Assembly: GCF_905220975.1 (NCBI RefSeq)
Contig: NZ_CAJNBK010000026.1
Span: forward strand, 23,640-87,639
Direction: 5' to 3'
DNA: 64,000 bases
Origin: Paraburkholderia haematera
GTDB taxonomy: Bacteria > Pseudomonadota > Gammaproteobacteria > Burkholderiales > Burkholderiaceae
Part shown: positions 47,594 through 56,537 of the stretch, piece after piece
How positions within the stretch are numbered: the stretch's first letter is position 1
Layout of the letters: each line of letters starts with the position of its first letter
Translations under genes and position numbers: made by a program
Notes under the pieces: model-generated
Told to the model about the DNA's origin: nothing
Databases searched by the model: none
The model's input: the letters and a program-made list of their open reading frames with translations, nothing else

Positions 47594-47608
47594 TAGAAAA
47601 TTATTCTA
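47594..47608. promoter_or_regulatory. Lrp-type operator between lrp and the dioxygenase gene
   Basis: TAGAAAATTATTCTA agrees at all 15 positions with the Lrp consensus YAGHAWATTWTDCTR. It is the centre of an AT-rich 138-base divergent intergenic region and ends about 14 bases before the Lrp gene's start. This suggests autoregulation. Confidence 0.7.
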
Positions 47609-47718
47609 CTTTTAAGATTTCGAGTGGAATTATATGGAAACTCTTTCTCCGAGCAAACAGGTATAAATATGTCTATCCAAAAATAGCCGATAAGCAGCGA
47701 TGCAGCTGCACAGCGATC

Positions 47719-48372
47719 ATGAGCCAAGACCTCCGTTCCATATCCGTTGCCCGCGTTGCCCGTTCTTCCGCCCACGCCGTCCCGTTAGCCGGGGCGAATG
47801 AAGCACCCGCGCACGCGTATCGCACCGCACCGCTCGCGCACCTGTGCGACACGCTCGACGCGATGTTCGAAGCCTGCGTGAAATTCCCTGAACCGTCGGA
47901 TTCGACCTTCTTCGCGCGCAGCATGCGGATCGCGCTGACCGAAGCCGCAGCGAATCCCGAATTGCTCACACCGGCGCAACGCGAAGGCTCCACTGAAAAT
48001 TACCGGCGTCACCTGCTGGCCGCCGACCCGGAGGGCCGCTATGCGATCGCCGCGCTGGTGTGGCTGCCACACCAGGCAAGCCCGGTGCATGCGCACCATA
48101 CGTGGTGCGGCTACGCGGTGCTCGACGGCACGCTGAGCGAAACGGTCTTCGAATGGAATGGTGCACAGCACTGCGCAAGCGCTACCCGTACCCAAGCGCG
48201 TCATTGCGGAGCCGTGTCGTTCGTGCGCGGCGGCCGGGGCGCCATTCACCGGCTCGGGAATTGCAGCGACGCACCCGCGGTCTCGTTGCATATTTATGGT
48301 GTCGCGGGCGCGCAGATCGCCACGCACGTCAACGACATCGTACGCACAGCCGACGCACCAGCGCTCGTTTAA
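47719..48372 (+). CDS. Cysteine dioxygenase-family cupin protein
   Basis: Cysteine dioxygenase oxidises L-cysteine to cysteine sulfinate using iron. The 217-residue product has the cupin signature VHAHHTWCGY with H124 and H126, then H177 in GAIHRLGN, which would complete a three-histidine iron site. An N-terminal stretch of about 35 residues without homology is present. It is divergent from an Lrp regulator, and sits near the end of a convergent MscS gene. Related thiol dioxygenases, such as 3-mercaptopropionate dioxygenase, cannot be excluded. Confidence 0.8.
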   Translation: MSQDLRSISVARVARSSAHAVPLAGANEAPAHAYRTAPLAHLCDTLDAMFEACVKFPEPSDSTFFARSMRIALTEAAANPELLTPAQREGSTENYRRHLLAADPEGRYAIAALVWLPHQASPVHAHHTWCGYAVLDGTLSETVFEWNGAQHCASATRTQARHCGAVSFVRGGRGAIHRLGNCSDAPAVSLHIYGVAGAQIATHVNDIVRTADAPALV

Positions 48373-48419
48373 AAACCGTGCATCGCGCGTGGGGCCGGTG
48401 CCCCCCGCGCCTGGCGTAG

Positions 48420-50903
48420 TCAGCTTTTCCCGCCCGCTTCACTCGCCGTCGGAATCTGTGGCGGAATCGGTGCGGTCTGCCCTGTTGACGGCGGCGCCGG
48501 ACGCGGTTCGTGCGACACATCGCGCGCCACCGCCACGGCAACGTGCGCGGCCCGCGTCGAGCCCCCCGTCTCCGCATGCGCGTGCCCATGTCCATGCGGA
48601 CCGGCCTCGGGCAGCTCATCGTCCGGTAAAGGCTGTCCTTCGCTATCCTTCGACGACGTGAACACACGCATCTGCGGCACCGGAATCTCGATACCGGCTT
48701 CGTCCATCTTGCGTTTGAGCCTCAAATTGAAGGCGCGCGCCACGCTCCATTGCTGCAACGGCCGCGTCTTGATCTGCCCTTTCACGATCATCCAGTTCGG
48801 ATCGAAGCGGTCGAGCCCCCATACCTCGATCGGCCCGAGCATTTCGCGCCGGTAGCGGAAGTCGGCCATCATCTCGGCGCCGACTTCCCGAATCAGTTGT
48901 GTGATCTGATCGACGTCGGTCGAGAACGACATGCGCACTTCGAACACCGCGTAGGCAAAGTCGCGCGACAGGTTCTTGACGATCTTGATCTGCGAAAACG
49001 GAATCGCGTGAATCGCGCCTTGTCCATCGCGCAAACGGACGGTGCGGATCGACAGATGCTCGACAGTGCCCGCATGCCCGCCGTCCACGTCGATCCAGTC
49101 GCCGACCGAAATCGTGTCTTCGATGATGATGAACAGGCCCGTGATCAGGTCGGTCACGAGCGACTGCGCGCCGAAGCCGATCGCGAGACCAATCACCCCG
49201 GCGCCGGCCAGCAGCGGCGTCACATTGATGCCCAGGTTCGCCGCGGTGACGATGCCGCCAATCGTCATGATCGACACCAGCAGCACGTTGCGCAGCAGCG
49301 GCAGCATCGTGCGCGCCCGCATGCTCGGATTGCGCGACTTGTTGCGCGGGCCGCCTGGATTGAGGGCCTCGGTAATGGCCGTGTCGACCAGAATCCACAG
49401 CAACCACGAAATGAAGATCGTCGCGATGATCGCCGTCACCGCGTGCGCAATCCCTCGCGCCGCAACGTTTTCCTCCACGACCTCCGCGAGCGACACCCCC
49501 CACAAACGCGACGCCAGTTCGAAGAAAAACAGCCAGATGAACAGCGTCAGCAGCGTGCCGCAAAAGCGCAACAAGCGCGACAGATAAGGCGAGCGGCGCC
49601 GCGCGCGCGGGCTGCGCGGGCGCGTCACGCGCAGCACGACCGCCGATAGGAAGAATGCGAGCACCAGCAAGAGCGCGGTCACCACCGAAATCTGCAGGAC
49701 GTTCTCGCTGGAGCCCGAGCCGCCGAGCGTGGCCGCTACCGACGCGGCGGCGAGCACCAGCACCGGCACGTGCCAGAGCGAGGCGAGCACGTCGAACGCG
49801 TCGGTCGCGGCCCTGTGATCGTGGCGCTGCTCGTAAGGCCGGTTGCGAATCAGATGCGCGACGGGCCGGCGGAACGCCAGCGCGAAATAGCCGGTGAGCA
49901 CGGCGGCTGTCATATTGGCGGCCGTCGAAACCAGCGCGGCGAGATTCGATCCGAGTTGATGCGCGACATCGTAGTTGACCGCCGCATCGCCGAGCGCAGC
50001 GCATACGCCCACCACGAACAGCACGCGGCGCGCGTGATCGATCAGCAGGCGCACCGCAGTCCGCCGATGTCCCGAGCCGAACAGCGAAAACATGATCAGA
50101 CAGATCGCCGAAAATATCGCGCCGGCAACAATCGCATAGGCGACCACCATGCCGAGCGTGCGGCCGAGCGCATCGGGCATGGCGCGCACGAACAGCAGCG
50201 CAGCGAGAAAGGCGATGATCCACGGCCCGACGCGGCGCAGCGCGAAGACCAGCAGCTCGCGCGTGGTGGGATTCGGGTTGAGCCCCATGAGGATGCCGAA
50301 GCGCCGGTATAGCCGGTGTTGCAGGTAGATCAGCGCGCCGGCGCACGCGCCCCAGCCGGCCAGCATGGCGATCATCGAAAAAATGACGCGGCCGAAACTC
50401 TCGTGCCCCTGCCCCGAAATGATCGTGTAGAGCTCATTGCCGGCCGCGTTGAAGCGTCCGCCCCAATAGCGCACCGGCGTGCGGCCCTGATGCACATCGG
50501 ATTCGAACGACGCGATACCCGACGCGATCGCGCCGAGCAAGCCGGGACTCGGTTGCGCGGGCGCGGGCGGCGCGACCGTTCGCGAAACGTCGCGCAGCTT
50601 TTTGAGCTGGGCGACAAGCGCGGTGCGCTGCCGGTCGTTGTCGAGCGTGGCGATCACGCTGTCGAGCGAGCGCGCCAGTTCAGCCTGGCTCGCGGGCGAC
50701 GGCGCGGAGGCCGCTTCCGCGGCCGAGGCGCCCGAGGCGGCGGACGCAGGCGTTGCCGTCGCTGTTGCGCTATTGATCAGGCTCTGCAAGGCCGGAATGA
50801 CCGGCGTGCCGGTACCGGCCGCCTCAGCAGTCGCGGGCAACCATCCGATGATGCCGAGGATCAGCGCGAGCCAGACCGTGACCAGCCACGCGCCAGGCCG
50901 CAT
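48420..50903 (-). CDS. Large MscS-family mechanosensitive channel
   Basis: The product of about 827 residues has a signal-like first segment (MRPGAWLVTVWLALILGIIG), a long periplasmic linker, about ten membrane helices and a C-terminal MscS domain (about 530-760). The pore-lining helix motif with LAGAGVIGLAIGFGAQSLVTDLI is typical of MscS. The C-terminus adds a His/Gly-rich tail of about 60 residues. The channel releases solutes on hypo-osmotic shock. The frame extends to 51041; the ATG at 50901-50903 is chosen because it starts the signal sequence, although no strong ribosome-binding site is visible. Confidence 0.88.
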   Translation of the reverse strand: MRPGAWLVTVWLALILGIIGWLPATAEAAGTGTPVIPALQSLINSATATATPASAASGASAAEAASAPSPASQAELARSLDSVIATLDNDRQRTALVAQLKKLRDVSRTVAPPAPAQPSPGLLGAIASGIASFESDVHQGRTPVRYWGGRFNAAGNELYTIISGQGHESFGRVIFSMIAMLAGWGACAGALIYLQHRLYRRFGILMGLNPNPTTRELLVFALRRVGPWIIAFLAALLFVRAMPDALGRTLGMVVAYAIVAGAIFSAICLIMFSLFGSGHRRTAVRLLIDHARRVLFVVGVCAALGDAAVNYDVAHQLGSNLAALVSTAANMTAAVLTGYFALAFRRPVAHLIRNRPYEQRHDHRAATDAFDVLASLWHVPVLVLAAASVAATLGGSGSSENVLQISVVTALLLVLAFFLSAVVLRVTRPRSPRARRRSPYLSRLLRFCGTLLTLFIWLFFFELASRLWGVSLAEVVEENVAARGIAHAVTAIIATIFISWLLWILVDTAITEALNPGGPRNKSRNPSMRARTMLPLLRNVLLVSIMTIGGIVTAANLGINVTPLLAGAGVIGLAIGFGAQSLVTDLITGLFIIIEDTISVGDWIDVDGGHAGTVEHLSIRTVRLRDGQGAIHAIPFSQIKIVKNLSRDFAYAVFEVRMSFSTDVDQITQLIREVGAEMMADFRYRREMLGPIEVWGLDRFDPNWMIVKGQIKTRPLQQWSVARAFNLRLKRKMDEAGIEIPVPQMRVFTSSKDSEGQPLPDDELPEAGPHGHGHAHAETGGSTRAAHVAVAVARDVSHEPRPAPPSTGQTAPIPPQIPTASEAGGKS

Positions 50904-51232
50904 GGCGGCGAGCGTACGAATGCCGCGTCGCGCGTTGCATCCGGCATAACTGGAAGAAAATTGAAAGGCGGCGTGAGTCGCCAGTGGCCCGCCGTTAGAC
51001 GGCGCGGCCCCGGACTCACGCCGCAATGGGCATGACTGCATGGCGATCCGTAAGAAAACGGGAGACGCCAGTGTAGCCGCAGTTTTGCCACCGGCGCCTG
51101 AACATGCGTAACTGATTGTTAGGACGCTTGCGCAAATGGGAACATTGGCGGGCCGCCCTCATCCGCGAAGCGGCCGCTGAAATACGCGAAACGGGCCATG
51201 CGCGACACGAGGCGCGCACGGTCTGTTCAGGC

Positions 51233-51880
51233 TCAGTAAGCCACCGTCGCGATCTGACGGACGAAACGACCCTGCTCCAATTCGTCGACAAAGGCGATCG
51301 CGTAGTCTTCCGCCGAAATGCGGCTATTGCCTTCAGCGTCGGCGAGCAGCGTATTCGCGCCCGTGCGGAACTTGCCGGTGCGCTCGCCCGGGGCAATCAG
51401 CGCGGCCGGCGCGAAGAAAGTCCAGTCGAGGTCGGTAACGCCGCGGTAGTAATTGAATGCGTCGCGGTGGGCCAGTGCAACCGCTTTGTAGGCGTCCGGG
51501 AAACCGTCCGTGTCAACCAGTTGCTTGCCCGGCGCTACTTCGAGCGAACCCGCTCCGCCCACCACTACGAGGCGCTTCAAGCCCGCCGCGCGCACGCCGT
51601 CGACGAGTGCATGGGTTGCCTTGGACACCGCCGCGGGATCGTCTTGCGGCGGCGCATAGGCGCTCGCCACTACATCGTGGCCGCTCACCGCGGCGCCGAC
51701 GCTAGCGGCGTCGAGCAGATCGGCCTGTGCGGCTTTCAGGTTCGCCACGCGTGCCGGCACACGCGCCGGATTGCGCGCCAGCGCCGTCACCTGATGCCCA
51801 CGGCGGGCCGCTTCCGCGGCGATCCGCGAACCAATCGTGCCGGTGGCGCCGAACAATGCGATTTTCAACTGTTTGCTCAT
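51233..51880 (-). CDS. NAD(P)-binding oxidoreductase (YwnB-like SDR)
   Basis: The 215-residue protein begins with the nucleotide-binding motif GATGTIGSRIAAEA and matches the atypical SDR NAD(P)H-binding family, which includes YwnB. The substrate is unknown. A strong CAGGAGC ribosome-binding site precedes the ATG. Its promoter region contains a perfect 9-base inverted repeat that includes TGTAA-N9-TTACA. The next gene upstream encodes an Rrf2 regulator with the same site in its own promoter, so the pair is probably co-controlled. Confidence 0.88.
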   Translation of the reverse strand: MSKQLKIALFGATGTIGSRIAAEAARRGHQVTALARNPARVPARVANLKAAQADLLDAASVGAAVSGHDVVASAYAPPQDDPAAVSKATHALVDGVRAAGLKRLVVVGGAGSLEVAPGKQLVDTDGFPDAYKAVALAHRDAFNYYRGVTDLDWTFFAPAALIAPGERTGKFRTGANTLLADAEGNSRISAEDYAIAFVDELEQGRFVRQIATVAY

Positions 51881-51902
51881 TTGAATGCTCCTGTTATAAG
51901 CC

Positions 51903-51929
51903 TATATGTAACTACATTGATTACATATA
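51903..51929. promoter_or_regulatory. TGTAA-N9-TTACA operator before the oxidoreductase gene
   Basis: TATATGTAA and TTACATATA are perfect 9-base inverted arms around a 9-base spacer. The inner part, TGTAA-N9-TTACA, recurs before the Rrf2 gene. The site lies about 23 bases before the oxidoreductase start. Confidence 0.75.
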
Positions 51930-52024
51930 ACGCGGAAAAAAGAGGGGCATAAGCCCCCGTCCATTCTCAGGCGCGCGTCCCGACTACGCCACGCACGCCC
52001 TTCTTGTATCACTTCTTTGCTGCG

Positions 52025-52480
52025 TCACCCATGCGGACGCCGCTTGCGTTCACGCGCCCGTTCGGCGCGCACGACGTCGGCAGTGGCATCGGCGAGCGTG
52101 CGCGCACCGAGCGACGCCTCCATGGCCTGCTGCGCGTCGTCGATGATGCCGCGCAGCACGCCCTGGATATTCCGCCCCACCATGCACGCCGGATTCGGCT
52201 CCTCGCGATGCATGGCGAACAATTGCGCGTCGTCCACCGCACGATACACCTCGAGCAAGGTGATGTCGCCAGGCGCCCGGGCGAGCAGCGCGCCGCCGCC
52301 CGCGCCGAGTTGCGAGGCCGTGAGGCCCGCATCGGCCAGCATGGTCAACAGACGCCGGATCAACGCGGGATTCGTATTCACGCTGCCCGCGATCATCTCC
52401 GACGAGAGCGGCACGCCCTCCTGCAACGACAGCAGCGCGAGCACATGCACCGCAAACGCAAACCGGCTACTCGTATTCAC
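52025..52480 (-). CDS. Rrf2-family transcriptional regulator
   Basis: The 151-residue protein has the Rrf2 winged-helix start (NTSSRFAFAVHVLALLSLQEG). It has only one cysteine in the region where IscR and NsrR carry three, so it probably does not hold an iron-sulfur cluster; YwnA-like members share this. The GTG at 52478-52480, with GGGCAGG upstream, is preferred over a TTG 24 bases earlier because homologues begin near NTSSRFA. An operator TGTAA-N9-TTACA lies 27 bases before this start, so it probably regulates itself and the adjacent oxidoreductase gene. Confidence 0.85.
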   Translation of the reverse strand: MNTSSRFAFAVHVLALLSLQEGVPLSSEMIAGSVNTNPALIRRLLTMLADAGLTASQLGAGGGALLARAPGDITLLEVYRAVDDAQLFAMHREEPNPACMVGRNIQGVLRGIIDDAQQAMEASLGARTLADATADVVRAERARERKRRPHG

Positions 52481-52506
52481 AGCAAACCTGCCCTGCGGCG
52501 ACAATG

Positions 52507-52525
52507 TGTAACCATAGTAATTACA
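52507..52525. promoter_or_regulatory. TGTAA-N9-TTACA operator before the Rrf2 gene
   Basis: TGTAA and TTACA at 52507-52511 and 52521-52525 are separated by nine bases, as in the site at 51907-51925. Both lie just before genes of the same pair. The arms are shorter here, since only five bases pair. Confidence 0.7.
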
Positions 52526-52567
52526 TTTAATCTGGCTGTCAAACGGACGGCCGCACGGGCCGCCATC

Positions 52568-53044
52568 TCACTTGTCCATCTGCTTTTGCGCATCGCCGGA
52601 ATCGCTCGAGGCCGACGAGGAAGCCGAACCGCCAGCCGACGACGCCGTATTTTGCGCCGACCACTCCTGCAACTTGCGCCCCGCCGTCTCAAGGCCCTGG
52701 CCGGTCAGCGCCGCCGCCTTGCCGAGTTGGGCATTGGTCGCGCTCGCCGCGCCTTGCAGATTGGCTTGCGCGGTCGATGCCAGCGCGGCTGGATCGATCT
52801 TGATCGACGGCGCGGAGGCCGAGTCGAGGTTCTGCTGCGCGGCGGCTTTGGTCGCATCGACCTGCTGGCCGACGTAGCTGGCCGCCTGATCGAGCTTCTG
52901 ACCGGCGGCTTGCGCCGCATCGTCAAGCTTGCCGGCGACCTGTCCTGCCGACGCATCATTCTTCTGACATGCCGCCAGGCCGCCAAACACGAGGGCGACA
53001 ACAGCGACACGGCGCAACAAGGGTGAACGAATAGATAAAGTCAT
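52568..53044 (-). CDS. Putative lipoprotein, Ala/Ser/Gln-rich
   Basis: The 158-residue product has a signal peptide and lipobox (GLAAC), so it should be a lipoprotein anchored at the first cysteine of the mature protein. The mature part is low-complexity, with repeated Ala/Gln/Asp helices, and ends in a Ser-rich tail. No domain is recognised. The open frame runs to 53242, but the start at 53042-53044 (MTLSIRS) begins the signal peptide. It is transcribed divergently from the DJ-1/PfpI gene. Confidence 0.7.
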   Translation of the reverse strand: MTLSIRSPLLRRVAVVALVFGGLAACQKNDASAGQVAGKLDDAAQAAGQKLDQAASYVGQQVDATKAAAQQNLDSASAPSIKIDPAALASTAQANLQGAASATNAQLGKAAALTGQGLETAGRKLQEWSAQNTASSAGGSASSSASSDSGDAQKQMDK

Positions 53045-53352
53045 ATCTGAGTGTGAGCCGCATCGAGCGGCTTCCGCATGCGAAAACGCGCCAATGATAC
53101 GCCGTTGCGCCGCGAAGGCTTGCTCGCCTTCAGGGGCAGTCACCCATGCAGCACGCGCCGCGGCGCCATAGTCAGCGGCTGCAAGCGGTGTGACGGCGGC
53201 GCGAAACAGCCCTGCAAGCGACGCGGCATCGCCCGCCTGCACCCTGCGCCATTGAATACACTCCGTGAGCCCTTCGTCGCGGTTCTGTCAAACGCGTTGG
53301 AGTAGACTCGCTGAGCGTTCGATGTGTTCCGTTGATCAACTGGAGGCATGTG

Positions 53353-53934
53353 ATGGCAGCAAAGAAGATCCTGTTCCTGACCGGCGACTTCGCCGAGGAT
53401 TACGAAACGATGGTGCCGTTTCAGGCACTGCAAGCGGTTGGCCACGTGGTCGACGCCGTCTGTCCGAACAAGAAGGCGGGCGATAAGATCAAGACCGCGA
53501 TTCATGATTTTGAAGGCGACCAGACCTACACCGAGAAGCCTGGCCATCAATTCACACTCAACGCAACGTTCGACGACGCCGATTCCAGTCAATACGACGC
53601 GCTGGCAATCGCAGGTGGCCGCGCGCCCGAGTATCTGCGGCTCAATCACAAGGTGATCGAACTCGTCCGGCAATTCGCCGAATCGGGCAAGCCAATCGCC
53701 GCGATCTGCCACGCGGCGCAACTGCTGGCCGCCGCCGATGTGATTCGCGGCAAGCGCATTTCCGCCTACCCGGCTTGCGCGCCCGAAGTCAAGCTGGCCG
53801 GCGGCGAGTACGCCGATATTCCGGTCGACGCTGCGATCACCGACGCCAATTTCGTGACCGCGCCCGCATGGCCTGCTCATCCTGAATGGCTGCGTCAATT
53901 CCTCGTGCTGCTCGGCACGCGGATCGAACTCTGA
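53353..53934 (+). CDS. DJ-1/PfpI-family protein
   Basis: The 193-residue protein has the class I glutamine amidotransferase-like fold. The nucleophile C119 lies in the AICHAAQ motif and an acidic partner, E15, in DFAEDYE. Members include glyoxalase III, proteases and chaperones, so the activity is not assigned. The ATG at 53353 follows GGAGG; the in-frame ATG at 53332 has no such site. It lies alone, 420 bases from the next gene on the same strand. Confidence 0.9.
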   Translation: MAAKKILFLTGDFAEDYETMVPFQALQAVGHVVDAVCPNKKAGDKIKTAIHDFEGDQTYTEKPGHQFTLNATFDDADSSQYDALAIAGGRAPEYLRLNHKVIELVRQFAESGKPIAAICHAAQLLAAADVIRGKRISAYPACAPEVKLAGGEYADIPVDAAITDANFVTAPAWPAHPEWLRQFLVLLGTRIEL

Positions 53935-54063
53935 TCGCGAGGCGAGCGCCTTGCCCTCGCGGCACTGCGCGCTCGTCAAAACCCACCCGCATTTGAGACT
54001 AGTCCGATAGTTCGCAGCGCAAGGCTTTCCTATAGTCGCCGGTTGACTTGGGAACCTTGCTCT

Positions 54064-54390
54064 ATGGAACTGACTGACTGGATTGTCATTCTCGCCGTCA
54101 CGCTCATGGCGATTGCTTTTTTCTGCGCACGCGCACCGGCCAGCTGGTCGCGAGAAAACCGCGCGCGGCGTCTGGCGGGCACGCGCATGCTGCTGCAAGC
54201 CGCATGTTCGTTATGGGCGGCGCTGCTGATCGTCGCGCACGGCCTGTTCGCCCTGAACGGCCTGCCCGGCCTCCACCCGGCACCGCTCCAGGCGCTGACC
54301 GGCGTCACTATCCTGATTGCCTGCGGCTGCTACTGGTCGATTCGCGGCAGCAAACTGCTCAAGCCGCGCCGCCTCTTTACCGCGTACTGA
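54064..54390 (+). CDS. Hypothetical membrane protein, 108 residues
   Basis: Three hydrophobic stretches are visible: about residues 8-22, 42-62 and 72-88. The product is probably a small inner-membrane protein. It begins at the ATG at 54064 after a gap that includes partly complementary GACTAT and ATAGTC elements. Its last 14 bases overlap the convergent kinase gene. I recognise no family. Confidence 0.55.
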   Translation: MELTDWIVILAVTLMAIAFFCARAPASWSRENRARRLAGTRMLLQAACSLWAALLIVAHGLFALNGLPGLHPAPLQALTGVTILIACGCYWSIRGSKLLKPRRLFTAY

Positions 54391-56128
54391 TGCCGGGCGC
54401 GGCCTTCGTGGCATGCGCCACACCACCGCTCAGGCTAAGGTCATCACAATCGGCCTGGCCCGAGCGCACTTCGCGCACGCCGCGAACCGCTTGACCACCG
54501 TCCGCCAGCTTGACTCGCGTGTCGACCGCCGGCTGCGCCGTCCGCGCCTCGGCTTCTGGCAGCGACAGGTAAAACGTCGTGCCCTTCCCCTCTTTCGACT
54601 CCGCCCACACGCGCCCGCCGTGCCGCTCCACCACCCGCCGCACGAGAGCAAGGCCAATCCCCTCACCTGCCGCCACATTGCCGTGCAGCCGCTGAAAAGC
54701 ATTGAAAAGCCGCGGCAGCGCGACCGCCGGAATGCCCAGCCCATTGTCCCGCACGTAGAAAATCCGTAGCGAATGCACGCCTGGCGGCGCCGGCGTCGTG
54801 CCGATTTCGATCTGGCCTTCGCGCACCGGGTCCAGATAATTGACCGCGTTGCCGATCAGGTTCGCGAATACCTGTTCAAGCGCGGTCGGGTCGCCCCACA
54901 CCGCCGGCAACTCGTCGACGATCACTTGCGCCCGGCGCGCCCGGATCGACCCTTGCATGGCGTCGACCACGCGCGGGACGATATCGCGCACCTCCACCTT
55001 TTGCTGCCGATACTCGACGCGGCCGACACGCGACAGCCGCAACAGCGCGTCGATGATATGAGACGCACGCAGCACGGCCGTCTGCAGGAAGTGCAAGGCC
55101 TCGCCGATATCCTCGTCCACCACCCGCTCGATCCGCTGCCGCGGTTCTGCCGCGAGCGACGACTGGCGCAGCACCGCGCGCAGTTCGTCGCAGGCACGGG
55201 TCAGTTCTTTCGAGAAGCCTTGCAGATTCACCAGCGGCGCACGCAGGTCATGCGACACGCTGTAGATGAACATTTCGTTTTCCTGGGTCTGTTGCCGCAA
55301 GGTCTCGTTAATGCGCGCGAGTTCACCCGTGCGGCGCGCAAGATCGGCCTGGAAACGCGCCTGGATACGCTCGGCTTCGAGCAGGCGTCGGCTGGTTTCA
55401 TGCAAGGTCAGATCGAGCCGGGCAATTTCGTCGCGGCCCGGGCTGATCGGCGCGAGCGGCTCGTTGCCCGCAAGGCGCCCGGCGTTATCGGACAGCAGCG
55501 CGAGCCGGCCGCGCACACCGCGAGTGAACAGCCAGACGGCCAGCGCCACAAACAGCAAGGAGCCCAACACGGCGGCGACGACAAGCGCCTGTTGCCGTTC
55601 ACGCGCGGCGTCGGCGGCATTTGAGCGCAATGTGTCGAGGCGCCGCTCTTCAGTCTGGAAGGCCACCACCTGCTGACGGAAACGATCGAGCACGTCGGTC
55701 GACGTCAGGTCGCGGAAACGATCGAGCAGATCGCGGCGCCGCCCCGAATGCAACATGTCCTGAACGCGGTCCGACCATTGGCGATACCCTTGCACCGCCT
55801 GGCGCACCTGCACCACACGCTCGACTTGCGCGGGGTTATCGGCAACCAGTTCGGCCAATTGATCGATGCGCCGATCGACGTCCACCCACACGGCGACCGG
55901 CGTCATAAAGTGCGTATCGTTGGCAAGCACCGCGCCACGCAGCGCTACGGACTCGCCCAGCACCGGATCGAGAATCGCGGTGGTCTGGCGCAGCACGTCT
56001 TCGCTATGGATGGCCCACTGCTCGGCTTGCGCCGCGTCGGACTGCGCCTTGACCAGGCCGGACAGCAGCGCCAGTTCGAAGAGGGCCGGAATTGCGATCA
56101 GCAACAGGCCTTTAGTGGTCAGTCTCAT
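54377..56128 (-). CDS. Sensor histidine kinase with CHASE3-like sensor domain
   Basis: This 583-residue orphan kinase has a membrane helix at the N-terminus, a CHASE3-like extracellular helical domain (about 37-165), a second helix (about 183-205), a HAMP-like region (about 205-255) and a coiled coil. The HisKA motif SVSHDLRAPLVNLQGF follows, with the phosphoacceptor H293, then HATPase boxes (NLIGNAVNYLDP, DNGLGIP and GEGIGLALVRRVVERHGG). The start at 56128 avoids a GTG codon at 56167. No response regulator is adjacent, so its partner is not known. Confidence 0.9.
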   Translation of the reverse strand: MRLTTKGLLLIAIPALFELALLSGLVKAQSDAAQAEQWAIHSEDVLRQTTAILDPVLGESVALRGAVLANDTHFMTPVAVWVDVDRRIDQLAELVADNPAQVERVVQVRQAVQGYRQWSDRVQDMLHSGRRRDLLDRFRDLTSTDVLDRFRQQVVAFQTEERRLDTLRSNAADAARERQQALVVAAVLGSLLFVALAVWLFTRGVRGRLALLSDNAGRLAGNEPLAPISPGRDEIARLDLTLHETSRRLLEAERIQARFQADLARRTGELARINETLRQQTQENEMFIYSVSHDLRAPLVNLQGFSKELTRACDELRAVLRQSSLAAEPRQRIERVVDEDIGEALHFLQTAVLRASHIIDALLRLSRVGRVEYRQQKVEVRDIVPRVVDAMQGSIRARRAQVIVDELPAVWGDPTALEQVFANLIGNAVNYLDPVREGQIEIGTTPAPPGVHSLRIFYVRDNGLGIPAVALPRLFNAFQRLHGNVAAGEGIGLALVRRVVERHGGRVWAESKEGKGTTFYLSLPEAEARTAQPAVDTRVKLADGGQAVRGVREVRSGQADCDDLSLSGGVAHATKAAPGISTR

Positions 56129-56482
56129 GCGTACGCATTGGAGGTCGATGGCCGGCAGATCGTGCACGGGGACGGCACATTATGTCGGCGTTTGCGCAGG
56201 AAGACAAAGACGATGCGCCACGAACCGCGCGCCTGCCTTCAGATACAGCCCCGTGCGCAACGATTGCGCATAAACCGTCAGGTTTTTGAATTAAACGTAA
56301 AGAAAATCGAATATTTCGCCCCTATTTGGATCGCGACGACCGATATAAAACCGTCACGCACTTTTTTTGTGCCTTTTTGTCTTTCGAGGTGCAAGGAATC
56401 GTGCGATCTCCGATCGGCACCGCGTGACACGAGGCCCATTCCGGTGCGGTATTGCACCTGATCGACGCACCAAGGCACAGGT

Positions 56483-56499
56483 TTGGCCCGCTTCTTGCA
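56483..56499 (+). promoter_or_regulatory. Sigma-54 promoter of the ammonium transporter gene
   Basis: TTGGCCCGCTTCTTGCA matches YTGGCACGRNNNTTGCW closely, with GG at 56485-56486 and GC at 56497-56498, exactly ten bases apart. It lies about 40 bases before the amt start, as expected for nitrogen-regulated amt genes. Confidence 0.75.
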
Positions 56500-56506
56500 T
56501 TCAATG

Positions 56507-56529
56507 CCCGCTTTTTTGGCATAAGCGGG
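56507..56529 (+). other. Hairpin in the amt 5' leader
   Basis: Arms CCCGCTT and AAGCGGG flank a short loop and include the likely Shine-Dalgarno bases. This could limit translation, but the effect is inferred. Confidence 0.4.
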
Positions 56530-56537
56530 ACATAACG

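Noticed and set aside
56388..56458. NtrC binding site upstream of amt
   Set aside because: I see only separate GGTGCA and TGCACC half-sites in the wrong orientation and spacing for the TGCACC...GGTGCA palindrome.
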